A program made the translations under genes and the position numbers. Below, one piece after another: positions 22,482 to 34,440 of a stretch of DNA of 64,000 nucleotides. Numbering within the stretch: position 1 is the first letter of the stretch; every line of letters begins with the position of its first letter. The DNA lies in contig OZ024898.1 in NCBI GenBank assembly GCA_964017195.1, positions 16,918,475 to 16,982,474 of the forward strand, read 5' to 3'. The DNA comes from Siderastrea radians. Taxonomy: Eukaryota > Cnidaria > Anthozoa > Scleractinia > Rhizangiidae. The notes under the pieces were generated by a model that was not told where the DNA came from, did no database searches, and was given only the letters and a program-made list of their open reading frames with translations.

Positions 22482-24335
22482 AATGCAATTAGGATGAAAG
22501 CAAATCTACCAATTTGGTCAATTTCTCCTAACGAAATTGTTAACAAAAACCTTCCCGTTAGTTTTGTTTAGTTTTTAATGTTGTGTCAACATTTAAAACT
22601 AGTGGTCTACAAGTGAAGGTTGTTAAGGTATGGCTTTGCCCGTAATTTTCACCAAATCTAAAAGCAGTTTTAATCAGCTGTTTTTCAAAAACAACTCTTA
22701 TATTTTTTTGTTGCAGTATTAACATTGAGAAAGCCTTAATTTTGCCTTAATTTTCACCTCGCACACTCCAAAAGAAGTAAACAACTTAAATGGTCACTAA
22801 ATCTACCTTAAATTCATGAAATTTGATTTGTGTTAACAGTAATTATTTTGTCTGGCTCTTGGAGCTCGAAACAATATACGTCACCTTTATAAGACAAACA
22901 CTAAATGTCTTTTAGAAGCCTACTGTTAGTTTTGCCAACATTAAATGACAAAATGTTGTGTTCTGTTAAGAACTGGACACAACAGTTTGTTTTGAATATT
23001 AATTTATGTTGTTGTTTCTTACAAAACAATGTTGACCAAGAAATACTATCTTGTTCTGTTTAGTTTTCTATAATATTGTTAAGAATCTACACATTTATCT
23101 CAGTTCAAAATGTAAGTAGCATTACGAATTGTTGAGCCATGACAAATAAATGTTATAATTTGTGGAACGTTTTCTTAAGAATACTGTTTATAGGCATCAC
23201 CATCAGTTTTAAAGCTGCAGTTTACCGTGCAATACCTGCCGTCATACAGGTTCAAATATCTTTAGTGTTACGCAAGCCAAATAACCTTAACGAAACCCAA
23301 ACATGAACAACACTAAGGGTATTGTGCGGGTACGATGTATTAGTAAACTCGAGTTAAGATTCACAGATACCGTTCACTATGTAGGGAAGACTGGGCTCAT
23401 AGTATTTTACAGCTAAAGGCAGGGATGGGAGGGGCTGCAGAAATCGAAATACAGGGACAAAACGGTATCCTGTGAAGTGCAACCCACTTGGCACGTCTGT
23501 AACCTGTGATCAGGTAATTTTTTCTGCGGGAAAAGCGAGAGTAAGCGACACGAGAAAAAAATAGGCCTAAGACATTTACTTAATGAGCTGCAAACTGCCC
23601 CCAATTAAAAAGCCCAATTAGAAACAGGAAGGGTCTGATCGCAGGTTGGTATGTGTGGAAGGTTGCCCAGCACATTACCAAAATGTCATTTGGAGCATGA
23701 GAGTGCAAATCAATGGTTCCCGATGGATAGTCCATCAGCTGACCTCCAAACAAGCAGTTGGATAGTGCTCAAAACCTTTCCTTTTCATTCTTTGCAGTCA
23801 GCACCACTGAACATTTCTCGCTGTCTCCCACTCAACTGTATGGAGCTAACCTACGATCAGCCCCCCCCCCCTGATTCTAGGTTACTATGGAGCATCCTGT
23901 GGTCGTTGGCATATTAGTGACAACTATAACTAGTATAAATAATTAGCGCATCCCGTGCTAAATTGGTTTGATTTGAAAGTCTCAAAAATGCATGTCATAT
24001 GATTGTTCGTTGTCGAGTTGATGTTCAAATGTTGGCAACCACCTTTGCAATTCATTGCTATCATCCACTTCAGTGGATGCCATTCCACCAACCTCGCAAC
24101 CTCGAATCGAACTTTGAAATCAAACTCCGTAGTTTCAATTCAAAGTTCGCAATTTGATTGGCTCATATAATAATGAAACAGCAAACTCTGGAATGTAGTT
24201 CCCATAGTTCCCAAGAGACTTGCAAACCGGCGCAGCCAAAGTAAGTTGAAATCCACAGCAAACAAGGAAATGCAGTGTAACTAATTTTGTAAGATATCAA
24301 AACATTTCTCCTACGAGACACAAGAAGGATATTAC
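22482..24335. other. no gene recognised
   Basis: AT-rich. Contains a C run at 23,861-23,870 and small open frames at 23,413-23,604 (minus) and 23,651-23,917 (plus) without motifs. Downstream exons of the minus-strand family copy at 24.3-25.3 kb would be expected here but were not recognised. Confidence 0.35.
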
Positions 24336-25329
24336 CTTGTCCAGTGAACATCATATTGTTCCCATACTTCCGAAGTAAGCTCGGGCAGTGATACACCTTC
24401 ACATGTACGTATGGGGTGATGGGATGGGCTACATTATACCCAGGCCCCTTCATAGATGGGTGGTCTCTGAGTGTAAGCAGGAACATTTACATTTGAAACG
24501 ATTTCTTTTGTTTCAAACTAACTTTGAACAGGTAGCCTCTTATTAAATCATCCAGGGCTGTGATGTAATTAGAAAGTGCTGTAAAGCCTGTGGCTCCCTA
24601 TGAATTTTTCTCAGAGCTCAGCCTTGAATTCTGTGTTAGTTTAAATATATTCATGATTTTCTCCTGGATTTTTGCTGGAGAGAATGTTGTAGAGTTCTTA
24701 TCAGAGAAAAGTAGTTACACAAACACCTACATGTACATCACATAACAGCATATGTGTGTTTGCATGTTGTGCGTGCTACATATTTTGTTCCTTGTTGAAT
24801 AATATTATTGTTATGACTGTTTGTGATTGTGATAATTATAATTAGTGAAAAATATTATTGTTACTTTCCAAAGCGTGGTTACTTAGTTTACACTCTGTTG
24901 AGGAAGAAATTGCCCACATTTGGCAGGTAGAGATGTCCATTCCCGCTTTGTGGCTGATGCCACTAGAGGGTACTGTTTCCATGAAGTCTTGCAGGTTTTT
25001 GTCTCTATGTTGACTTTTTCGCTTACCAAAATTGTCCTCCTGAAAAAAATGTTATTTTGGTGCTACACTACTTTCCATACTGTAATAAGTAAATGGTTTT
25101 AAACAACAATATATTCGTATGGAAATCGTGATCTCCTGTTAATGCTAACAAAACATTTTTGCACGTGCAATGTTGGCTCACCTCATCCCAATCCAAAACT
25201 TTGTGAGTTATTCCCACTTCTAACCTGTCCGGTACTCTTAATAGCGGGTGTAGCTCATCAACAGTTATGTGGTCTAGTGGAATGCTGAGCAAAGGCTGTT
25301 CTTTATATCCAGGATCTCTCGTCCACTCG
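24336..25329 (-). CDS. two exons of the VDELH / TPY-H-VYH-P multi-copy family
   Basis: Exon A (25,329-25,182) has acceptor GACACAG and donor GTGAGC and reads EQPLLSIPLDHITVDELHPL, then LRVPDRLEVGITHKVLDWDE. Exon B (24,428-24,336) has acceptor ATGTAG and donor GTAATA and reads HPITPYVHVKVYHCPSLLRK, then MMFTGQ. Both blocks (I-P-x-D-x-x-x-V-D-E-L-H-x-L-L-R and I-T-P-Y-x-H-x-x-V-Y-H-x-P) occur in this order in a family of unknown function that I recall from cnidarians and fish. The exons between them and after B were not found. The copy is related to the one at 11.4-13.7 kb. Lack of stops within the exons is compatible with a partial gene or an old relic. Confidence 0.6.
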
Positions 25330-27223
25330 CTGTGTCACTGCCGTTTCAATTGAGGTGAGTTGCTGTAATCTTCAGTTCTTTCCAGGTTTTCCCTACAAAT
25401 ATCCAAGATTTACAAGTATTGATCAGTTTTGACTGTACCTAAAAAGATAGATTTTTTCTTCTTTTTTGCTTCTTACTATTCGTGAAGAATCAAGGAATCA
25501 GTTTACTTATATAACTACTACGGGAATTAATTTACTGCTGAGTTTGAAGTAAATACAGCTGTTTTGCAGTTTGCCTGCAGCATTCCTAAACACATCAGTA
25601 GAAACTGTCACAGATAAATTGAATTGATAGTAACTATTAGTGACCATGTCTGCACTAATTATTAATGAATATTTTATTAGCTGAAACAAGACCTATTGTA
25701 TATTTTGTATCCTTGTACCATTCAGTTTGGCTGCCTTTTATTAATATTCCAACCCGCCAAGGAAAAACTCAAGTTTGCATCCTTTCCCTCTGTTCTGGAG
25801 GATTTCCTTGCACGCTATTATGGACAAATTGGCTGAAGACGGATTAAAGAGTGTAGGAAACAAGAAGACGGTGCAAAATCCTCAGAAAAACGGGGGACAG
25901 TTGAAGAAATTCCCATTTAATCTTAAGTTTCTTTGTGCGACTGGGCCCTGGTGAGTAATCATTAATAACTGTAAGAATGTTTATGTGACAACAGATAAAT
26001 TTTAATAATTTGAAACAAGTGGTTGTTGTATTGTTGTAGTAGCTTTATTTCTTACGCAAGTAAGTGGAATAACAAAAGATGCACTGCCTCCCTTCCATAA
26101 GGGTGCCCTTTCTTCATACATATTTGAGTGCAGCACAATATAGAATTCAAATGAGAGGACAACCATATCCAATGTGGACATCGTTGTCAACTGCAATGTA
26201 AAATAACTACATTTTCCGTAAATAATGACTAGAAGCATGACAGCTATCCTAAACTGCCTACTCTACCTGAACTCGACATAACATTTGCAACATCTTTTGT
26301 TAACAGGCTGAACGAACAGACCACCAAATTGCTGCTATGAGATATCGCAGCCCTATCGCGATTTATTTTTTACCTGGCAAGAAAACCAACATGAAGTGCA
26401 CATATTCCAACTGTTAGTTTGAAGAAAATGGAAAAATGTTTACTTTTTTCAACAAATTGTGTACAAACAAATTGTGTACCCTCCAAACATCTGGTGTGGA
26501 TAATTCCTTGTTTTCTGGCTATCGAGAGAATACAAAGCCATTACTTACATGTACTTAGCTTATACAATCCTGTACCGGTAGCACCTGTCAATTATATAAT
26601 ATCGTTATGATTGTACATGTTACCTATGTTATTTCTATTTTATTACTCATTTTTACGCTTGGTGTTCTGAAAAATGTGACCGAATGGACGAGGTTAATAA
26701 GTTATTTATTATATGGTCTTTTTAGCGCTATTCTATAAAAAGAATATGATAAAAACACCGGAAGTAATTTCAACATCTGCTTGCACACGCAAGAGATCAT
26801 TTGAGGTTGTGTTCACTACACCGAAACGAACCTGGCAATGCGATCGAAACCACAAGAAACAGTTTCTTTGACAATGAAACAATTTTTGTCTTTATTACGT
26901 CAAGATCAAGGGCAAATTCAACCACTTTAATTTCACAAAATACACTTACCTGTGTTTACAAGTGTTTGACCCTTAAAAAGTTTAAAAGCTAAGGCAAAGA
27001 TGGGCGTAGTTTGTGACTAAATGTTGAACACATGGGGAGAACTTGCAGTGATTTTAGTGACATTTGCAATGAATGTTAATCTTCGCCGTCGCTGTCAATA
27101 ACATAACGTCACTTTTTCCTTTGTTGGATCAACTTAACTGGGCCATTGAAGATCTCAAACTGGCATCCAGAGGTACTGCTGATATTTGCTCCAGGAAAAT
27201 TTGAAACTGCTGGAACGCTTGCA
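25330..27223. other. no gene recognised
   Basis: AT-rich spacer. A plus-strand open piece at 25,819-25,950 (MDKLAEDGLKSVGNKKTVQN) ends near a possible GTGAGT donor and could be an exon, but nothing connects to it. Confidence 0.35.
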
Positions 27224-28607
27224 TTATTCACAGCGAGCGAATTTGTCGTGTGTTGGAGACTCAGCTTGCTGTGTGATTGCTGGAAACTTGACACTATTAC
27301 TGGCTGGAGGAGCAGTTATCTGCTGGGCATTTTGGGACTGATTCGAACCACTCAAGATATACGACATCTGTCGCTGATGGTGCCCATTTACTGACTTGTA
27401 TGATTGGAGGCTTTGAAGATTTTTGTGACCGCTTAGTTGAGCCACAAAAGTCTCTGGAGTATTTGCATCTAGCAATCAGCCAATGCTGGTCTTCCTGTCA
27501 CTGTGGTTTGTGACTTTTGATCCTTGTCTTTGAAGACTGGCTTCATCTGCGGCTGTTTTCAAGAATTTACCTATTTCATCCTTGCCAAGGGGCGCCTTCA
27601 TGACCTTCGTGTACCACACTTGAGGATTTACTCGGTGGTCACCGTGTCATACAGCAAGGAAGAGTGGAGCATCTGGCTCGTTCATTTCTTCAGGTCGGTG
27701 GCTTCTAAACAGCTTGTAAAATTGGACAGGCACCTCTGTGATGGTGGCGTATGCTTTTGGCAAGAAAGGACGCCTGTGGCCATTTTCTTCACCTTTACGT
27801 GTCTTGGTGCCCCGCTCACTCAGCCAAACAAGCATTTCGCAGCCATCTTGAATTGGATCCGTCTGCAAGGAAACGTCTCCCCAGCACAATTTACAGCTCT
27901 CGTTGCGGGCTCTAAACCCGAAATGCAGGGAGAGAATCCACCACACAGTTCTCTGAAGGGCTACAGGATTTTTTGCACCATATGCGCCACTCTGAAAAAG
28001 CTTGTCTTCCTCTTTAGTCAGCGAGCGAGTCGTGTTGGGATGGTTGCCTTTGCCTTGCACAACAAGGGTTTTACGCTTGGCTTCCAGCACTTTTTGTGAA
28101 AAGGCAAACTCATCGTTCCTCAGAATGTTGGACCCAGAAACCGACAGAAACCTCTGGATACGTCTCTGCAGTCCTTGGGTCATATTCCTCACCATTGATT
28201 TTCCTTACGTCTTTAAAGAACTTTCCCAGGAGGTGGTCAAGTTCTTCCGGTGGTAGGCCCAAAATCTGAACATTTGTCTTGTTTATTTCGCCAAGAAAAC
28301 GGTAGAAACACTTCATATCACTTGACGTTTTTTTCACAGTGTTTCAACTTTTCTGTTCTTAAACAAACTTTTGTAATTCCTCTTGACTGCTACTGAAATT
28401 TTCGTCTCCGTAAGTGGCAACTTTGGTCGTGTTATTTTGCTCGTTTTTGGCCTGTTCTTCCCCCTCTGGATAATAAAACTCACTCTCGCTGTGGCTCTCT
28501 TCGTCGCTCATACTAAAGAAGTATCGGTATGCTAGTATTTTTTTTTCAGTGATTGAAAAGATAGTTATAGTTTGTCTGAATTTTTTGTTGTTTTCGCCCA
28601 CACTCAT
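27224..28607 (-). pseudogene. DUF3504/Crypton-like tyrosine-recombinase-domain gene, decayed
   Basis: Minus-strand frames join into one intronless gene. An acidic start MSDEESHSESEFYYPEGEEQ leads to FLGEINKTNVQILGLPPEEL, LQRRIQRFLSVSG, then ALQRTVWWILSLHFGFRARN, MLVWLSERGTKTRKG, MKAPLGKDEIGKFL, VTNHSDRKTSI and FVAQLSGHKNLQSLQSYKS. This is the Crypton-derived domain found in ZMYM-like proteins and Crypton transposons. R (GFRAR), H-x-x-R (HSDR), H (GHKN) and Y (SYK) sit where tyrosine recombinases keep catalytic residues. Lesions are in-frame stops near 28,360 and 28,345, a frameshift near 28,165, another near 27,640, and TGA at about 27,477 just after the HxxR block. A second 5' fragment of the family is at 9,387. 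It is dead, and could be a domesticated-family or Crypton copy. Confidence 0.7.
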
Positions 28608-29439
28608 TGCTTTTACTCACAACTCAAAAGAGCCGTCGGGCCGAGAAAAATTTTCATTCAAGAAAATTTTCCCCGCTCAGCAGCCAATCAGGGCACACGT
28701 ACTATTGTAGCCACATGATAATACATAAATATAAAACCTCCATAATGCAAGAAAATAGAGACATGTATTTTTTAAAACCACTTAACTTTGATATAAATAA
28801 CTACAGGATTCAATCAAGGAGTTGACATTGTCAAGTCTTACATTTCAACAACAATTCAAATCACATTAGAGGGTACTTTTATCGTGCAACTCTAGATTTT
28901 AATTTCCACAAGAAAGAAGACGATAAAGAAAATGAAGGAAACACACAAAGAGGACAATAGTAAAGCAACAATTTTTGAGTTTTTTATGGATACCTGAAGT
29001 TGTCGGCTGCGCGAATAGCAAACAAAGACGTCTCGGTCTGTGATGTGCCAAGTGCAACTGCATGTGAGTGCTGGGAGTTGTGCAGATGGTGTTATCTATT
29101 AGTTCTTGCAGTTTCCTTTTGAAGTTGACTAGCAAAATAACTGCTCATTTTAGCGAGTACAATCTTGCTATAAATGTCATAAACATATAAAGAATCCAGT
29201 AGAGATCGTATGCAGCCGACATGTAAACGTGTCATACCAAGAAAGTACATATGACGCATGAAGAACCATGGGACAGTTGGCGCTGTACAGTAGACGAAGG
29301 GGATTGCAGCTCTGGAGTTGCTCTGCCTAAAGATAAATATCGACATTTGCGCCCTTTGATTGTTCAATTATGAACGGAGGTTCCGAAATCTCCTCACTCA
29401 CTAAGTGCTTTTTGAATCAACAGGTCCTTATCGTCGATG
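28608..29439. other. no gene recognised
   Basis: Short open frames on both strands. The part nearest 28,610-28,690 includes an inverted AAAATTTTC-type repeat (ATTTTCATTCAAGAAAATTTTCC), possibly promoter sequence of the Crypton-like gene. The rest has no recognised content. Confidence 0.35.
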
Positions 29440-30007
29440 TATTGATTCTGGCTTCTGCAATAACTGTTCCTACCAGTTTCATCAAACCATTTGCCATAAT
29501 ACTAGAGTTATGAACTGGGCTCTTATAATTCTCTCCATGGAAGAATTCATCAGACATCAGGTAAAGTAAACGAGTAAAGAACTACCTTGTTACACCTCCC
29601 GTGTCTGCTGCTGGTTGGTTATTGTGTACAACCCTAAGTTTCTTCTTTGGGTCGAGTTTCTCGTCCTTGTAATACGCCATCGCGTTGTTGAGTAAATCAT
29701 CTCATCCACCTTTAGTTTGACCCTTTTGCTACTCACATTTCTGCTCAGTTCTTCCAGACACACTGGTTTATCCTCAATTTTTGGTGGAGAAAATGCTGGC
29801 TCTGCAAGGTTGGCATCACCATCGTTGTCACCTGATTGCGTTGCTGATGTGGCTGACAGTGAGAGACCTGCATTGGCAACTGACGCATGACGTGTTAAGC
29901 AAGATGACAAATGATCCCTAGAAGACTCTGGAAACATTTCCATGAGATGATCCACTTGTTCAGAAACTGTCAACTCAGTGGATAGACCAGGGGCATCTCC
30001 ACTGTCA
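29440..30007 (-). pseudogene. CUE + HECT-type E3 ubiquitin ligase exon, decayed
   Basis: The exon opens after a TTGTTTTCAG acceptor (30,008-30,010). Its first block, VDHLMEMFPESSRDHLSSCL, matches a CUE domain (M-F-P motif), which binds ubiquitin. Then come SSKRVKLKVDE and, after a one-base loss near 29,705, DDLLNNAMAYYKDEKLDP, then NNQPAADTGGVTR. A TAG at 29,582-29,584 interrupts, and the frame goes on FFTRLLYLMSDEFFHGENYK, then NGLMKLVGTVIAEAR near 29,450. The G-G-V-T-R-x-F block is the start of the HECT lobe in G2E3-like ligases expanded in fish and cnidarians. The catalytic Cys region is missing. One frameshift and one stop mark it as a pseudogene. Confidence 0.65.
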
Positions 30008-30261
30008 CTGAAAACAACAGTTGAATTGCCTTAGTGAGATACTTTGGTTTAGAAAATGAAACCTACAAAATGGAACCCATAAACAACAATAAACAGCACT
30101 GAAGACAAACTACTTTGCCTTTTCAGATGAAGGAAGAGAGAATTAACTCTGGAGTGAAAATTTAAGCGCTACAAAAACAACATTTCATATGTACTTTCAC
30201 AACAATTCACATGTGCTTGGACTGTAAAATGCCCACAACAAAATTCCAGGACTTGTACAGA

Positions 30262-30539
30262 CCCTGGGGTCAATTGAACAAAAAAATTACAAGTGTAATT
30301 TACAATTGTAGCTATTGTTTTCAACCTCTGAGACAATAGCTACACTTCTATTACGCTCGTAAACTTTTATTTAATTGACCCATGGTTATTGTTTTCAACC
30401 TCCGAAACAATAGCTACACTTCTAAATTACACTTGTAAGAGTTTTATTAAATTGACCCGTGGTTATCGTTTTGAACCTTTGAAACAATAGCTACAATTGT
30501 AAATCACACTTGTAAAAGTTTTATTAAACTGACCCCTGG
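30262..30539. mobile_element. MITE with tandem internal hairpins
   Basis: The ends are inverted: the left begins CCTGGGGTCAATTGAAC and the right, in reverse complement, CCAGGGGTCAGTTTAAT. Inside are three ~85-90-bp direct units, each with a hairpin (GCTATTGTTTTCAACCTC paired with GAGACAATAGC) and each ending in an AATTGACCC-like motif. It has no coding capacity. It lies between exon-like blocks at 30,552-30,671 and 29,440-30,007. No certain target duplication was seen. Confidence 0.6.
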
Positions 30540-30551
30540 TGATATGCCTAC

Positions 30552-30671
30552 CATCTCTAAATAATTCACTAACTGCCTGCATCTCAGCCTCAAGTGCGAT
30601 GTTGTCCACTGGGTTGACTGTGGATGGCATGGAGACTTTGGTTGGGAAGCTTTTGGCTTCCTCTAATATTG
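30552..30671 (-). CDS. single exon-like open block upstream of the CUE/HECT relic
   Basis: Bounded by acceptor TTGTCTTAG and donor GTAGGC, it reads ILEEAKSFPTKVSMPSTVNP, then EAEMQAVSELFRDG. It may be the preceding exon of the HECT gene, but its end phase does not match the next acceptor, so a lesion or missing exon would be needed. No domain was recognised. Confidence 0.35.
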
Positions 30672-31904
30672 CTAAGACAACAGCATTGTTTAAAATGCCC
30701 TGATTTTTGTAAGATTTATTTGTAGGATAATGTTTCTGTCACATGGAATGTGAGTGATTGCTGACTTTATTCTGCAATTAAAGTAAACAATTTATTTTAA
30801 TTTTAACTTATTTTTTTGGAAAATAATGCCTCAAGAGCTCCAGGGCTCATCAAGGAGGCTTACTTCGAATAGAAATACTGTAATTTTATAACTATTAATT
30901 ATAGGGTTAATTACAAAATAATATTTATTTATAGAGAGAGAAAATATCGAAAGGTGGTGAATTCCCATTTTGAAAATCCTTTGTTTCATCAATAAAATAT
31001 TGAACATAAAAAAATAACTCCCTGTTCTGTTCACGACAATAAAAAAATGATCTATTTTAAAATGATAACATTATTCTTGCATCAGACATAGCTTAACACG
31101 TTTTGGCAAAAAGGTTGGCAGCACAGGTGAGCACTTGAGACCTTTGTACAGCAAACAAAGGACACTTTAATAGACAATGTCTCACAGTCTCATGCCGAGC
31201 TCCACAGAGACAGGCTGGAGAAACTTTGCAGCATGTTTTAATGGACTAATTAAGATGCAAACCAGTGAGCAATACAGAAGAGTATCTATCTTTAGAGAAA
31301 TGGTAGAGAACATTGTATGATGGTAAGTAAAATGAGCCTTTATCACCACTACTGGTGGTATTTATTTCTTAATGCCAACTTGCCCATAACATGCCTTCTT
31401 AGGGGCTGGGGTATGCTCCTTGTCATGATTATATACCTGCCACATGTCAAGCATTGTATTTCTGGTAAAGCGTCTGGAGATACCTTAAAGAAAAGTATAC
31501 AAATTCATGGCTAAAGACCAGGTATTCTCTTTTTAAATGTTAGCCACTACTCTTTTGATTAAAGTATCACACATGGGTAGATCACTACTTTTAGAGTGTC
31601 ATTCATTTTCAATGGTATTTCTGAATAAGGATTTAAAATTTACAGTGTTACTTTAGGAGGTTACTGCTTTTGGAACTTAACAATATGCATATGGCTGAGG
31701 CTCTCTACTTAAGAATATTTGTTTATGTAATAGGACTACTTGCTGTCCAATTCAGACATAACTGGATGAGAAAATTTCTGAGGACTGCCAAATTCAACAA
31801 GGCTGTAGGCCAAATCCAATTTGGCAGCCCAAGAAATTTTTGTATCCAATTATTTCCAAAGTGGACAAGCATGTAGTCCTGTTAACTATTAACAAAAGTT
31901 ATTA
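30672..31904. other. no gene recognised
   Basis: AT-rich sequence ending abruptly at the first unit of the 135-bp array. Open frames are short and without motifs. Confidence 0.4.
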
Positions 31905-33864
31905 ACAGAGAAAAGTTGTATTAAGTCGCACACGGCTGAAACTTCCAGAATGTACTAAGGACATTAAATTGATCGTGAAACAGGAGGTATGGCGTCTTTA
32001 GTACTTTCTGAAAAATTGAGTTCTCCAGTCACATACAACGGAGAAATCTGGTCGTGCGTCCTGAAAAAGTTACACTTGGAGAAAGTAGAGGAGACATCAA
32101 AAATCATCGTGAAACAGAGGGAATACGTTGTCTCCACCACCTTCTGAAAAGCTGAGTTCTCACCTCACTCACAACATAGAATACTTGTTGGGCCTCGTAC
32201 AAGACCTGTACTTGCAGAATATACAAAAGACATAAAAGTCATCGTAAAACAGCAGGTATGAGTTGTCTCCGGCACTTTCTAAAAAGTTGAGTCCTCTTGT
32301 CACTCATAACGGAGAATACTGGTTGGGCGTCGTACAAGACTCAAACTTGCAGAATGTACCAAAGACAAAGAGTCATGGCAAAACAGGAGGTACGAGTTGT
32401 CTGCAGCACTTAGTGAAGGATTAAGTTCTCGTGTCATCATGACGGAGAAATCTCGTCTTCCGTTGTACAAGGCGTAAATTTCCAGAATGCACTTGCCGAT
32501 AGCAAAATTCTCATAAAACCGGCGATTTAAGCTGTGCCTGAAAACTTTTGAAAAATTGACTTATCCAGTGACTCTAAATGGCGAGAATTCGTTTAGAGTC
32601 GTACCTGGGTGAAACTTGAAGAATGAACTGAGTACATTACAATGATCCTGAAACAGGTTGTGCATCCTACAAAACCTAAACTTGCAGAATGTACAGGAGA
32701 CATCAATATCATTATAAAACAGGAAGTATGAGTTGTCTCCCGCACTTTCTGAAAAGTTGGGTTCTCACGTCACTCATCACGGAGAACAGTTGTTGGTCGT
32801 CCTACAAGACTCAAACTTGCAGACGGTACAGAAGACATAAAAGTCATCGCAAAAAAGGAGGTATGAGCTGCCTCCGGTACTTTTTGAGGAGTTAAGTTCT
32901 CACATCACTCATGACGGAGAAAACTTGTTTTGCGTCGTACACGGCTGAAACTTGAAGAATGTACAAAAGATATAAATGTCATCGTAAAACAGGAGGAATG
33001 AGTTGTCTCTGGTATTTTCAGAAAAGCTGAGTCCTCATGTCACTCATAACGGAGAATACTGGTTGTGCGTCGTACAAGACTTAAAGTTGCAGAATGTAGA
33101 GGACACATCAAATTCATCGTAAAACAGGAGGTATGAGTTCTCTCTGGCACTTTGTGAAGAGTTAAGTGCTGACGTCACTTATGACAGAGAAAACTCGCCT
33201 CGGGTCATACAGCGCGTAAACTTCCAGAATGTACTTCCGATATCGAAGGAAGAGTTGAGTTCTCACGTTACTCATAACGCAGAATACTGGTTGGGCGTCG
33301 TACAAGACTCAAACTTGCAGCATGTACAAGCGACCTAAAAGTCATCGTGAAAAAGGAGGTATGAGTTGTCTCCAGCACTTTCTGCAAAGTTGAGTTCTCA
33401 TTTCACTCGTAACGGGCAAAAGTTGTCTTGCGTCGTACACGGCTCAAACTTCCAGAATGTACTAAGGACATTAAAATCATCGGACTGGTGTTTGGTACTT
33501 TCTGGAAAACTGAGTTCTCCAATCACTCATAACGGAGAAAACTGGTCGTGTGTCTTACAAAAGTTACAGGAGAGAGTACAGGAGACATCAAAATCATTAT
33601 AAAACAGGAAGTATGAGTTGTCTCCGGCACTTGCTGAAAAGTTGAGTTCTCACGTCACTCATCGCGGAGAACACTTTTTGGGCGTCGTACAAGACTCAAA
33701 CTTGCAGAAGTAACAAAAGACGTAAAAGTCATCGCAAAAGAGGAGGTATGAGCTGCCTCCTGTACTTTGTGTGGAATTACGTTCTCACATCACTCATGAC
33801 GGAGAAAACTTCACTCCTCAAAAAGTACCGGAGGCAGCTCATACCTCCGGTACTTTTTGAGGGG
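31905..33864 (+). repeat. 135-bp tandem array, segment 1 (~14 units)
   Basis: Units recur at 135-bp spacing; for example the ATGAG(T/C)TG block starts at 32,728, 32,863, 32,998 and 33,133. Each unit carries GGAGGTATGAGTTG, CTCCGGCACTTTCTGAAAAG, TCACTCAT(A/G)ACGGAGAA, GGGCGTCGTACAAGACTC and TTGCAGAATGTAC. Several subtypes alternate. The consensus has stops in every frame, so it is not coding; the multiple-of-three period merely stretches chance open frames. The segment ends at the TTAA where a transposon sits. Confidence 0.9.
33816..33862. repeat. 19-bp perfect inverted repeat at array/transposon junction
   Basis: Arms CCTCAAAAAGTACCGGAGG (33,816-33,834) and its exact reverse complement (33,844-33,862) flank a 9-bp spacer. 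Both arms are pieces of an array unit, one inverted. It lies 3 bp before the TTAA of the next element. Confidence 0.85.
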
Positions 33865-33868
33865 TTAA

Positions 33869-34440
33869 GAGGGCATGTCCACTAACACCGAGCGAGTGGT
33901 GGCACATGATGAAAAATAAAATTCTATCATAAATATTCCACGGATACCCTATGATAATCTAAGAAACGTGGTGGAATTGTTTTCTTGAAAAAATTTTTTT
34001 GAAGCCCGAAAAAAAAATAGCATGTTTAGGCCACACGTGTCCTGTAAACACGCGAAATAAACGTCTATCATACCTTCTCGTAAACTTCGCTCTGTTTGAT
34101 TCGCATCCCAAAAAACCCCCATTTTAAGCGTGGAAGTTTGCTTTTGAAGTGTGTATGAAGTAATTGAGTCCTGTTTTAGATCTGTGAATTAATTTTCAAG
34201 GTCATGGCGAGCTGCTGAAAATCACTAAAATTCGCTTACTTTGAATTCTCAATTTGGCACAGTTTTTCAAGAGAAAGTTTCCCTCCCTGGTAAAACACCA
34301 AATCACTTGAAATTCAGAATTCTTGAAAGACGAAACACCATTCTAACATCAGGTTTAAAAATTAGTTTCGGGCTTTTATCAGCACCGAGTACAAACGCTC
34401 TCAAAATCCCGATAATCACAACATTAACCTGTCAACCAGT
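33869..34440. repeat. left long inverted repeat of the TTAA element
   Basis: It matches 38,370-38,916 in reverse. Anchors are TGGCACATGATGAAAAAT, TATCATACCTTCTCGTAAAC, ACTTGAAATTCAGAATTCTT and TCTCAAAATCCCGATAAT. Identity is visibly high but interrupted by small gaps. Confidence 0.85.

Noticed and set aside
27524..28099. 191-codon plus-strand frame
   Set aside because: Antisense to the Crypton-like recombinase-domain gene, whose motifs are clear on the minus strand.
32700..33140. GGAGG followed by ATG in each array unit, looking like ribosome-binding sites
   Set aside because: The genome is eukaryotic and the frames after these ATGs close within about ten codons.
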